A stretch of 23,316 bases of DNA from UBA7887 sp964408735 (GTDB lineage Bacteria > Pseudomonadota > Alphaproteobacteria > UBA7887), in contig CAYPAX010000077.1 in assembly GCA_964408735.1 (NCBI GenBank), forward strand, positions 1-23,316, written 5' to 3'. A program made the translations under genes and the position numbers. Every line of letters starts with the position of its first letter. The first letter of the stretch is position 1. Positions 15,655 to 23,316 of the stretch are shown here, in pieces. Below the pieces are notes generated by a model. The model saw only the letters and a program-made list of their open reading frames with translations, made no database searches and was not told the origin of the DNA.

Positions 15655-15669
15655 GATAGGAAGCCTATC
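15655..15669. repeat. Dyad GATAGG-AAG-CCTATC in the fur leader
   Basis: A perfect six-base inverted repeat with a three-base centre lies directly before the GTG at 15670 and contains the AGGAAG ribosome binding site (15658-15663). It may fold as a small hairpin that hides the SD, or be a protein-binding dyad for autoregulation. It does not resemble a classic Fur box. Confidence 0.45.
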
Positions 15670-16107
15670 GTGTCGCAGGTTGCGGGAACTATGTCGCGCG
15701 TGGAAAGGCAATGCGTCGAAAAGGGCCTGAAGATGACCGGACAACGCCGGGTCATTGCGCGAGTTCTGTCTGATTCCGGGGATCATCCAGACGCCAATGA
15801 AGTCTTTCGCCGCGCCATCCTTATCGACCCCCATATCAGTCTGGCCACGGTCTATCGCACCGTGCGCGTGCTCGAGGAAAAGAACGTGCTCGAGCGGCAC
15901 GATTTCGGCGATGGCCGGGCCCGTTACGAGGAAAGCGGCAACGAGCATCACGACCACCTGATAGACCTCAAGAGCGGGCGAGTGATCGAGTTTCACAACG
16001 ACAAGATCGAAAAGCTGCAAAAATTGGTGGCGGAAGAGCTTGGCTTCGATCTTGTCGGCCATCGGCTTGAGCTCTATGGCACGCCGCTGGAGCAGAGCGA
16101 CGATTGA
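15670..16107 (+). CDS. fur: Fur/Mur-family metal-responsive transcription regulator
   Basis: This 145-residue repressor of the Fur family; in alphaproteobacteria such proteins often respond to manganese (Mur) as well as iron. The winged-helix part is GLKMTGQRRVIARVLSDSGD then HPDANEVFRRA and HISLATVYRTVRVLEE. The metal site HHDH is at residues 93-96. The usual structural-zinc CxxC after HHDHLI is replaced by D-L-K-S (HHDHLIDLKSGRVIEF), as in alphaproteobacterial Mur-type proteins. Three starts are possible: TTG 15646, GTG 15670 and ATG 15691. GTG 15670 has AGGAAG six bases upstream; ATG 15691 starts at the usual MSRVE but has only a weak SD, so it remains possible. It precedes olsB by 43 bases. 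Confidence 0.92.
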   Translation: MSQVAGTMSRVERQCVEKGLKMTGQRRVIARVLSDSGDHPDANEVFRRAILIDPHISLATVYRTVRVLEEKNVLERHDFGDGRARYEESGNEHHDHLIDLKSGRVIEFHNDKIEKLQKLVAEELGFDLVGHRLELYGTPLEQSDD

Positions 16108-16150
16108 CGCCTGCCGCCGGCCCCAACGCCGACAAAGGATCCATTGAGCC

Positions 16151-16972
16151 ATGAGTGCTGCCGAGACCTTTGACGACCCCCATGGCGGTATCCACGCCGG
16201 CAATTTGGAGGTGCGCCTGTCCCGCGGCGCGGCCGAGGTCGACGCTGCCCAGGCCCTGCGCTACCGCATTTTCTATGAGGAAATGAGCGCCCGCCCGAGC
16301 GACGAGATGCGTGCCCGCCAGCGCGATTTCGACAGCCACGACGAAAGCTTCGACCATCTGCTCGTCATCGATCACGACCGCCCGCACCCACAGGAATCGG
16401 TGGTCGGCACCTATCGCCTCAACCGGCGCAGCGAGGCCATGCGGAAAGGTGGTTTCTACACCGCCGGCGAGTACGATATCGCCGAGCTGCTGGCGACCAG
16501 CGGTGAGATCATGGAGCTGGGCCGCTCCTGCGTAGCCGCCGAATACCGCAATCGCGCGACCATGACGCTGCTCTGGCGCGGCATTGCCGCTTATGTCTTT
16601 CACTTCGATATCGCCTTGATGTTCGGCTGCGCGAGCTTTGCCGGTGTCGAGCCCGACGATTTGGCCTTGCCTTTGTCCTATCTCTATCACCGGCATCTGG
16701 CCCCTGAGGGCTTGCGCCCGCGCGCCCTGCCCAAGCTGTTTACGCCGATGGACCGCATCGCCGCGGAAGCCATCGACAAGCGCGAGGCACGGCTTGCCCT
16801 GCCGCCGTTGATCAAGGGCTATCTGCGCGTCGGCGCCTTTGTCGGCGACGGCGCGGTGATCGACGAGCAGTTCCAGACCATCGATGTCTGCATCGTGGTC
16901 AAGACCGACTGGGTGACCGACAAATATCGCCAGCATTACGGCGCCGATACCCACCGTCCGGTCTCGGTCTGA
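16151..16972 (+). CDS. olsB: OlsB-like ornithine N-acyltransferase (GNAT, hemolysin-like)
   Basis: This 273-residue enzyme would join a 3-hydroxyacyl chain from acyl-ACP to ornithine, the first step in making ornithine lipids. Family features are NLEVRLSRGAAEVDAAQALRYRIFYEEM, FDHLLVIDHDR, VVGTYRLNRR, GEIMELGRSCVAAEYRNRATMTLLWRGIAAYV and FGCASFAGVEP; near the C-terminus a PPLIKGYLRVGAFVGDGAVIDEQF block is also typical. There is no membrane helix. The family was long annotated as hemolysin-like. Position directly before a PlsC-type acyltransferase (20 bases) supports OlsB. AAGGAT at 16135-16140 is the likely SD, 10 bases from ATG. Confidence 0.85.
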   Translation: MSAAETFDDPHGGIHAGNLEVRLSRGAAEVDAAQALRYRIFYEEMSARPSDEMRARQRDFDSHDESFDHLLVIDHDRPHPQESVVGTYRLNRRSEAMRKGGFYTAGEYDIAELLATSGEIMELGRSCVAAEYRNRATMTLLWRGIAAYVFHFDIALMFGCASFAGVEPDDLALPLSYLYHRHLAPEGLRPRALPKLFTPMDRIAAEAIDKREARLALPPLIKGYLRVGAFVGDGAVIDEQFQTIDVCIVVKTDWVTDKYRQHYGADTHRPVSV

Positions 16973-16992
16973 GCGAGGCCGGGGAATAACGG

Positions 16993-17793
16993 ATGGATGC
17001 CGTGCGAGCGGCCGTTTTGGCCATTGTCTTGATTCTCTGGACCCTGCTGCTGCTGCCGCTGCAGCTGTTCTCCGTGATCGTCGGCTTGCGCCTGCAAAGG
17101 CTCATCCCGCGCCTCTACCATCGGGGCAATTGCTGGCTATTGGGCCTGAAGGTGCGGCGGATCGGTGCGTCGCCGGCAGCGGCGCCGACGCTCTATGTCG
17201 CCAATCACGCCTCTTATCTGGATATTCTCGTGCTTTCGACACTGCTCGACGCGTCTTTCGTGGCCAAGGCCGAGGTCGCCGGCTGGCCTCTGTTCGGCGT
17301 CTTGGCGAAAAGTGTCAACACCATCTTCGTCGAGCGCAGGGCGAGCCGCTCGGGCGGCCAGCGCGATCAGATGCGCACCCGCCTCGAGGAAGGCCGCAGC
17401 CTGATCCTGTTTCCCGAGGGAACCAGCAGCGACGGCAATCGCGTGCTGCCTTTCAACAGCACGTTTTTCAGCCTTGCAGAGCTCTCCGTGAACGGCACGC
17501 CGCTCAGCGTGCAGCCGATCTCGGTAGCCTATACGCGCTACAACCATCTGCCCATGAGCCGGCGCGAGCGGCCCTACCTTGCCTGGTATGGCGATATGGG
17601 GCTGGCCGGCCATCTTTGGGACCTGCTGTGCCGCGGCCCCGCCACGGTCGAGGTGTACTTCCACGCGCCGCTCGAGCTTGGCGACGGCGACTCGCGCAAG
17701 CGCCTGGCCAAGCGCTGTGAAAGCCTTGTCACGGGCGGCGTATCGGACTTGCTGTCCGGGCGTCGCAGCCACTTGGCCGTTGAAGCGGCTTGA
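16993..17793 (+). CDS. olsA: OlsA-like lyso-ornithine lipid / 1-acylglycerol-3-phosphate acyltransferase
   Basis: This 266-residue PlsC-family membrane enzyme adds the second acyl chain; next to olsB its likely acceptor is lyso-ornithine lipid. It has an N-terminal helix (about 5-32, VRAAVLAIVLILWTLLLLPL and on), the catalytic N71-H72-x4-D77 motif (VANHASYLDIL), IFVERRASR, and the phosphate-binding FPEGTSSDG at 140-148. ATG 16993 has GGGGA with seven bases of spacing. PlsC itself, acting on lysophosphatidic acid, is the alternative, and some OlsA proteins do both. Confidence 0.85.
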   Translation: MDAVRAAVLAIVLILWTLLLLPLQLFSVIVGLRLQRLIPRLYHRGNCWLLGLKVRRIGASPAAAPTLYVANHASYLDILVLSTLLDASFVAKAEVAGWPLFGVLAKSVNTIFVERRASRSGGQRDQMRTRLEEGRSLILFPEGTSSDGNRVLPFNSTFFSLAELSVNGTPLSVQPISVAYTRYNHLPMSRRERPYLAWYGDMGLAGHLWDLLCRGPATVEVYFHAPLELGDGDSRKRLAKRCESLVTGGVSDLLSGRRSHLAVEAA

Positions 17794-17820
17794 ATGGGGC
17801 GCGACAGTGGCAGCGAGCGG

Positions 17821-17849
17821 TTTCCCATCGCGCAAACATGCTCTAGAGT
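17821..17849 (+). promoter_or_regulatory. Weak candidate promoter for the miaB operon
   Basis: TTTCCC (17821-17826) and TAGAGT (17844-17849) are 17 bases apart in the gap between olsA and miaB. Both are weak matches. If used, transcription would start near 17856, before the GTG candidates of miaB at 17893 and 17920. The alternative is read-through from olsA. Confidence 0.25.
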
Positions 17850-17919
17850 TAGCGGTCATGCAGAGGCAGGCGCGAACCCGGAATCGGAGGCTGTGGTCGG
17901 AGGCGGTGACGAACTGACC

Positions 17920-19304
17920 GTGCAGCACCCCGGCACACGTGGCGCACGGCACGAGCACGGCGAAAAGCCGCTGCCGGCCGCTGACCCCAAGACCGTTTTC
18001 ATCCGTACCTACGGCTGCCAGATGAACGTCTACGACTCCGACCGTATGGCCGAGTTGCTGGCGCCGCTGGGCTATGGCCTGGTACCGGCACCGGATGACG
18101 CCGACATGGTCATCCTCAACACCTGCCATATCCGCGACAAGGCCAGCGAGAAGGTCTATTCGGAGCTTGGCCGGCTGCGGCGGATGCGCGAGGCGCGGGC
18201 GGCGGACGGCAAGCGCATGATCCTTGCCGTCGCCGGTTGCGTTGCCCAGGCCGAGGGCGAGGAGATGCTGCGCCGGGCGCCTTTCGTCGACATCGTGCTG
18301 GGGCCGCAGACCTACCATCGCCTGCCCGAGATGGTGGCCCGCGCCAGCCGCGCCGGCGGGACGCCGGTGCTGGACACCGAATTTCCACCAGTGACCAAGT
18401 TCGATGCCTTGCCGGCGCGCTCGGGGGCTGCCGCGGTAAGTGCCTTCCTGTCGGTGCAGGAGGGTTGCGACAAGTTCTGCACCTTCTGCGTCGTGCCCTA
18501 TACCCGCGGTGCCGAGGATTCGCGGCCGGTCGAGCAAATTGTCGCGGAAGCCGAGCAATTGATCGCCAACGGCGCCCGCGAGATCACGCTGCTCGGCCAG
18601 AACGTCAACGCCTATCATGGCGACGGCTGGTCGCTGGCGCGCCTGATCCGCCGCCTGGCCGAACTGCCCGGCTTGGCGCGGCTGCGCTATACCACTTCCC
18701 ATCCGCGCGACATGGACGACGATCTGATCGCCGCCCATGCCGAGGTCGAGGCCTTGATGCCCTATCTGCACCTGCCCGTGCAGGCGGGCTCCGACCGGGT
18801 GCTCAAGGCGATGAACCGCCAGCACACGGCCGACGATTATCGCCGCCTGGTCGAGCGTTTGTGCGCGGCGTGCCCCGACCTTGCGCTGTCGTCGGATTTC
18901 ATCGTCGGATTTCCCGGCGAAACCGCAGCGGATTTCGCGGCGACCATGGCCCTGGTGGACGAGATCGGCTTCGCCGGTGCCTTCTCGTTCAAATACAGCC
19001 CGCGTCCCGGCACCCCGGCGGCGAGTGCGCCGGATCCGGTTCCCGAGGCCGAAAAGGGCGCGCGGCTGGCAGAGCTGCAGGCGTTGCTGGAGGAGCAGCG
19101 GCGCGGCTTCGCCGCGGCCTGTGTCGGGCGCACCATGCCGGTGCTGCTGGAGAAGCCGGGGCGCCATGCCGGCCAGCTGCTTGGCCGCTCGCCCTATTTG
19201 CAGCCGGTCCACCTGGAGGCCGAGGCCGGGCGTATCGGCAGCATCGCCTGCGCCCGTATCACCACCGCCGGCGCCAACAGCCTGGCCGCCGTAGAGGCAG
19301 GGGC

Positions 19305-19308
<4 letters not shown>
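17920..19308 (+). CDS. miaB: tRNA-2-methylthio-N6-dimethylallyladenosine synthase MiaB
   Basis: This radical-SAM methylthiotransferase adds the 2-methylthio group to i6A37 of tRNAs. Numbered from GTG 17920 (462 residues): the N-terminal UPF0004 domain has cluster cysteines C33 (RTYGCQMN), C69 (NTCHIRD) and C107 (AGCVAQ); the radical-SAM triad is C183/C187/C190 (EGCDKFCTFC); the C-terminal part, with PVLLEKPGRHAGQLLGRS, is a TRAM domain. The frame is open from ATG 17794 (504 residues), but the extra N-terminus (MGRDSGSERF and on) is unlike MiaB and would begin right after olsA. GTG 17893 and 17920 are more plausible; neither has a well-placed SD, so the start is uncertain. The stop overlaps the phoH start (ATGA). 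Confidence 0.95.
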
Positions 19309-20317
<1,009 letters not shown>

Positions 20318-20321
<4 letters not shown>

Positions 20322-20794
20322 CCGGCGACACGGACTGTCCCGTCGACATAGCAGTGTTGTGCGAAGACCCTGACTGGGGTCCCGAGGCCGAAGGCCTGTG
20401 CCGGCTTGCCGCCGCCGCCGCCCTGGCGGCTGCCAACTGCGAGGCGGGGGAGCTCAGCATTCTGTTGTCCGATGACGGTCACGTGGCGGCCCTCAACAGC
20501 CGTTTCCGCCATGCTGACGGTCCGACCAACGTGCTCGCCTTTGCCGCCGGTGCGCCGGGCCTGCTCGGCGACGTGATCGTGGCGCGCGAGACGACCGTTG
20601 AGGAAGCCCGGGCGCAAGGCAAGGCGCTGGCTGCCCATCTTTCGCACCTGGTGGTGCACGGCACCTTGCACCTGCTCGGCTTCGATCATCAGAGCGATGA
20701 AGAGGCCAGGCGCATGGAGGCGACGGAGATTCGCGTGCTGGCGGCGCTCGGCATTGCCGACCCCTACGCCGTCGAGCGCGAGGGCGTGCCATGA
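20318..20794 (+). CDS. ybeY: Endoribonuclease YbeY, rRNA maturation factor
   Basis: This 158-residue metallo-endoribonuclease acts in 16S rRNA 3'-end maturation and ribosome quality control. The zinc site H114-G-x-L-H118-L-x-G-x-D-H124 (HGTLHLLGFDH) is intact, preceded by FRHADGPTNVLAFA, and followed by the usual EARRMEATEIRVLAALGI ending. The start is coupled to phoH by ATGA and the stop to corC by ATGA. This is the standard phoH-ybeY-corC-lnt order. Confidence 0.96.
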
Positions 20795-21705
20795 GCAGCG
20801 ACAACCAGGACCAGCCGGCTGCGGTCGGCGAGCGTACGCTGCTGGGCGTGCTGGCGGGCTGGCTCGGCTCGCTGACCGGCATCGGCAGTCAGGCCGACAG
20901 CCTGCGCCAGTCGGTCGAGACGCTGATCGCAGAGCGCGGCGACGACGACACCGCCCTCGACGAGCAGGAGCGAGTAATGCTGCTCAACCTGCTTAAGTTC
21001 GGCGAATCGCGGGTCGAGGATGTCATGGTGCCGCGTGCCGATATCGTCGCCGTTCCCGAGCGCGCGGCCCTGACTGAAGTCGTCGAGCTGATGTCGCGGG
21101 TCGGGCATTCGCGCCTGCCGGTCTACCGCGACAGCCTCGACGATGTCATCGGCATGGTGCATGTGCGCGACCTGCTCGCTTTCTGGTCCACGGACGAGCC
21201 GTTCCGCCTGGCCGATGTGGTCAGGCGCCTGCCTTTCGTGCCGCCATCAATGCCGGTGCAGGAAATGTTACGCGAGATGCGCGCCGACAAGGTCCATCTG
21301 GCGATGGTGGTCGACGAGCATGGCGGTATCGACGGCCTGGTGACCATCGAGGATCTCATGGAAGAGATCGTCGGTGAAATTGAGGACGAGCACGATATCG
21401 CCCCTGCGCCGATGATCGAGCGCGCTGCCGACGGCAGTCTCGAAGCCGACGCGCGGGCGCTGATCGTCGAAATCGAGCCGCAGCTCGGTATCGATCTGCT
21501 GCCGGCCGATCGCGACGAGGAAGTCGATACCGTCGGCGGCCTGGTTTTCGATCTCGCCGGCCGCGTGCCGAAGGCTGGAGAGGTCGTTGCCCATCCCGCC
21601 GGGCTCGCAATCGAAGTTCTCGACGCCGATCCGCGCCGCGTTCGCAAGGTGCGCATTCGCCGCGCCACCCTGGCCGAGCAGGAGTCCGGCCTCGGCGAAG
21701 GCTGA
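20791..21705 (+). CDS. corC: CorC/HlyC-type CBS-domain protein
   Basis: This 304-residue cytoplasmic protein has a short N-terminal region, two CBS domains (about 72-200) and a C-terminal CorC/HlyC domain (about 215-300). Recognisable parts are LNLLKFGESRVEDVMVPRADIVAV, GHSRLPVYRDSLDDVIGMVHVRDLL, VHLAMVVDEHGGIDGLVTIEDLMEEIVGEIEDEHD and the terminal DTVGGLVFDLAGRVPKAGE. It lacks the transmembrane DUF21 domain of longer paralogs. Proposed roles include magnesium/cobalt efflux; the biochemical activity is not settled. Translation is coupled to ybeY. Confidence 0.93.
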   Translation: MSSDNQDQPAAVGERTLLGVLAGWLGSLTGIGSQADSLRQSVETLIAERGDDDTALDEQERVMLLNLLKFGESRVEDVMVPRADIVAVPERAALTEVVELMSRVGHSRLPVYRDSLDDVIGMVHVRDLLAFWSTDEPFRLADVVRRLPFVPPSMPVQEMLREMRADKVHLAMVVDEHGGIDGLVTIEDLMEEIVGEIEDEHDIAPAPMIERAADGSLEADARALIVEIEPQLGIDLLPADRDEEVDTVGGLVFDLAGRVPKAGEVVAHPAGLAIEVLDADPRRVRKVRIRRATLAEQESGLGEG

Positions 21706-21733
21706 TCGACCCATTGTCGCGATAATACATAGA

Positions 21734-23254
21734 ATGGAAACAAAGCTGTCCCGTGCACTCGCCGCCCGCTGGCGCTGCTGGTTGGCGGCGCTGCTGCTGG
21801 GAGCCGTGGCCTGTCTGGCCTTGCCGCCCTTTGCCATGACAGCATTGCTGGTGCCTGTCTTCGTCGGCCTCGGCCCGCTGCTCGCTGCCTGCCGTGGCCC
21901 CGCGGGCGCCTTTGCTCTCGGCTGGATGTTCGGCCTGGGGCATTTCGTCGCCGGCTTGTATTGGGTGGGGACGGCCTTCTCGGTGGCCGGCGTGGCGCCG
22001 GCCGCGGCGCCCTTTGCCGTGCTCGGGCTGGCCGCAGCCAATGCCCTCTTTCCAGGTCTGGCATTGCTCGTAACCTATTTGTCGCGGGCGCGCGGCGGCT
22101 TTTCTGTAGTGGTATTGGCGACGGCCTGGACAGCTGCGGAATGGCTGCGCGCCAATCTCGTTCTCGGCGGCTTTCCCTGGAACCTGCTTGGCTATGTATG
22201 GGTCGATTCCCTTGCCATGCTGCAGCTTGCCGCGGTGTTCGGCATCTATGGCCTGACCTGGCTCACGGTTCTCGCTGCGGCAGCACCGTTGGTCTTGGTC
22301 GCGGATGGCAAGGCGTGGCGCATGCCGGTCGTCAGCTGGGGGCTTGTGGCGGTCGTCGCGCTTGCCGGCATGACGCGCCTGGCGGGCGAGGATGGCGCTG
22401 TCGTCGAAGGCGTGAGCTTACGCCTGGTTCAGGCCAACATCGTGCAGTACCACAAATGGCAGCCCGAGCGCCGTGCCGCCAATCTGCGCCGGCACCTAGC
22501 CTTGACGGCAGCCCCCGGGGCTGAGGCGAACGTCGTGATCTGGCCCGAAACCGCGACGCCCTATCTGCTTGCCGGTGAGCCCGACATACGCGCCCGCCTT
22601 GGTGCCGCCTTGCCCGCCGGCGGCCTGTTGCTTACCGGTGCGGTGCGCGGCGAGCCCGATGGCGCGGGTGGCATGCAGGTCTGGAACAGCTTGCATGCGA
22701 TCGATGATCATGGCGCGCTTGTGGCGACCTATGACAAGTTCCACCTGGTCCCGTTCGGTGAGTACATGCCGCTTCGCAGCATCTTCGACCTCGTCAAGCT
22801 CAGTCATGGTTCGACGGATTTCTCGCGTGGGCCCGGTCCGCTCAGCCTGTTTATCGGCGGCCTGCCGCCGGTCAGCCCGCTGATCTGTTACGAGGCGATC
22901 TTTCCTGGCAATGTGCGCCACGAAGAGAGCCCGCCGGCATGGCTGCTGAACCTCACCAACGATGCTTGGTATGGCATCAGCACGGGGCCGTATCAGCATT
23001 TTCAGCAAGCGAGAGTGCGGGCAATCGAAGAAGGCGTGCCGCTTGTGCGGGCTGCCAATACAGGGATATCCGGGGTCGTCGATGCGCGCGGTCGCATTGT
23101 CGCCAGCTTGGGCTTGGGAGAGACGGGAGTGATCGATTCCCCACTGCCCGTGGCCAAAGGTGACACGCTCTATGTATTGTGGCGCAATTGGCCACTGTTG
23201 ATTCTCTGCCTTGGTGTCGTGATGGTGGCATCGAAGAAACGAGTAAAACCGTAA
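21734..23254 (+). CDS. lnt: Apolipoprotein N-acyltransferase
   Basis: This 506-residue inner-membrane enzyme adds the third acyl chain to the N-terminal Cys of lipoproteins. Residues 1-215 hold several membrane helices, with the conserved GHFVAGLYWVGTAF and FPWNLLGYVW. The periplasmic nitrilase-like domain carries the catalytic triad E272 (IWPETATPYL), K335 (YDKFHLVPFGEY) and C385 (PLICYEAIF), and a last helix (LLILCLGVVMVASKK) closes the protein. ATG 21734 was chosen over the longer open frame (from 21587, inside corC) because it starts with the basic METKLSRALAARWR before helix 1. The SD is weak. It follows corC by 28 bases and ends the co-directional run. Confidence 0.96.
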   Translation: METKLSRALAARWRCWLAALLLGAVACLALPPFAMTALLVPVFVGLGPLLAACRGPAGAFALGWMFGLGHFVAGLYWVGTAFSVAGVAPAAAPFAVLGLAAANALFPGLALLVTYLSRARGGFSVVVLATAWTAAEWLRANLVLGGFPWNLLGYVWVDSLAMLQLAAVFGIYGLTWLTVLAAAAPLVLVADGKAWRMPVVSWGLVAVVALAGMTRLAGEDGAVVEGVSLRLVQANIVQYHKWQPERRAANLRRHLALTAAPGAEANVVIWPETATPYLLAGEPDIRARLGAALPAGGLLLTGAVRGEPDGAGGMQVWNSLHAIDDHGALVATYDKFHLVPFGEYMPLRSIFDLVKLSHGSTDFSRGPGPLSLFIGGLPPVSPLICYEAIFPGNVRHEESPPAWLLNLTNDAWYGISTGPYQHFQQARVRAIEEGVPLVRAANTGISGVVDARGRIVASLGLGETGVIDSPLPVAKGDTLYVLWRNWPLLILCLGVVMVASKKRVKP

Positions 23255-23316
23255 TGTTAGTCTTCTTTTTGCAGAAAGTGTGTCGATAAAGTCCAAATTA
23301 AACGAGACGTTCCTTA
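23255..23316 (+). other. AT-rich leader downstream of lnt, cut by window edge
   Basis: The last 62 bases are strikingly AT-rich for this genome, with TTCTTTTTGCAGAAAG and AAATTAAACGAGACG. TTGCAG (23269-23274) could be a -35 and AAATTA (23295-23300) a -10, but the 20-base spacing is long. A small regulator followed by metK often comes next in alphaproteobacteria, so this is probably that gene's leader. Confidence 0.35.

Overview
The window is a GC-rich, densely packed chromosomal segment of an alphaproteobacterium, probably of the Rhodospirillales or a relative. The main evidence is the conserved block nfu ... tsaB-rimI ... fur - olsB-olsA - miaB-phoH-ybeY-corC-lnt, together with a Fur/Mur protein of alphaproteobacterial type that lacks its CxxC zinc site, an Alph_Pro_TM (TIGR02186) protein, and ornithine-lipid genes. 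There are no tRNA or rRNA genes, insertion sequences, CRISPR arrays or phage genes, and no gene-free stretch longer than about 200 bases.

Layout. Positions 1-2295 hold the 3' part of a YejF-type peptide-importer ATPase (5' end outside the window) and an exported NHL-repeat beta-propeller that follows within a few bases. Positions 2296-3321 are a visibly more AT-rich islet with two unrecognised membrane proteins: a 67-residue two-helix protein, and a 196-residue protein with two helices followed by what looks like a degenerate PAS domain. Positions 3332-7723 (minus strand) are a three-gene operon for a cytoplasm-facing molybdoenzyme with a four-cluster ferredoxin subunit and a DmsC-type membrane anchor, best matched to the sulfite dehydrogenase SoeABC. 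On the plus strand follow trpS and then a TauE/SafE-type exporter translationally coupled to an Alph_Pro_TM protein. SoeABC and the exporter together suggest a sulfite-handling neighbourhood split by trpS.

Positions 10638-16107 hold a universal stress protein, an Nfu iron-sulfur carrier, a polysaccharide-deacetylase-fold protein that has lost its catalytic motifs, a RutE-like nitroreductase, a VanX-type D-Ala-D-Ala dipeptidase, tsaB-rimI, a TusA-like protein and fur. Three convergent pairs here overlap at their 3' ends. Positions 16151-23254 are one continuous plus-strand run: olsB, olsA, miaB, phoH, ybeY, corC, lnt. miaB to corC are joined by ATGA stop/start overlaps. The last 62 bases are AT-rich and probably the leader of the next gene.

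Most of the window is well-known housekeeping. I did not find a clearly new multi-gene system. The parts most worth a second look are the AT-rich islet with the orphan membrane PAS protein, the catalytically dead deacetylase, the self-complementary leader of soeA, the dyad in the fur leader, and the sulfite module around trpS. All calls rest on reading the sequence and remembered family motifs; no database search was run.
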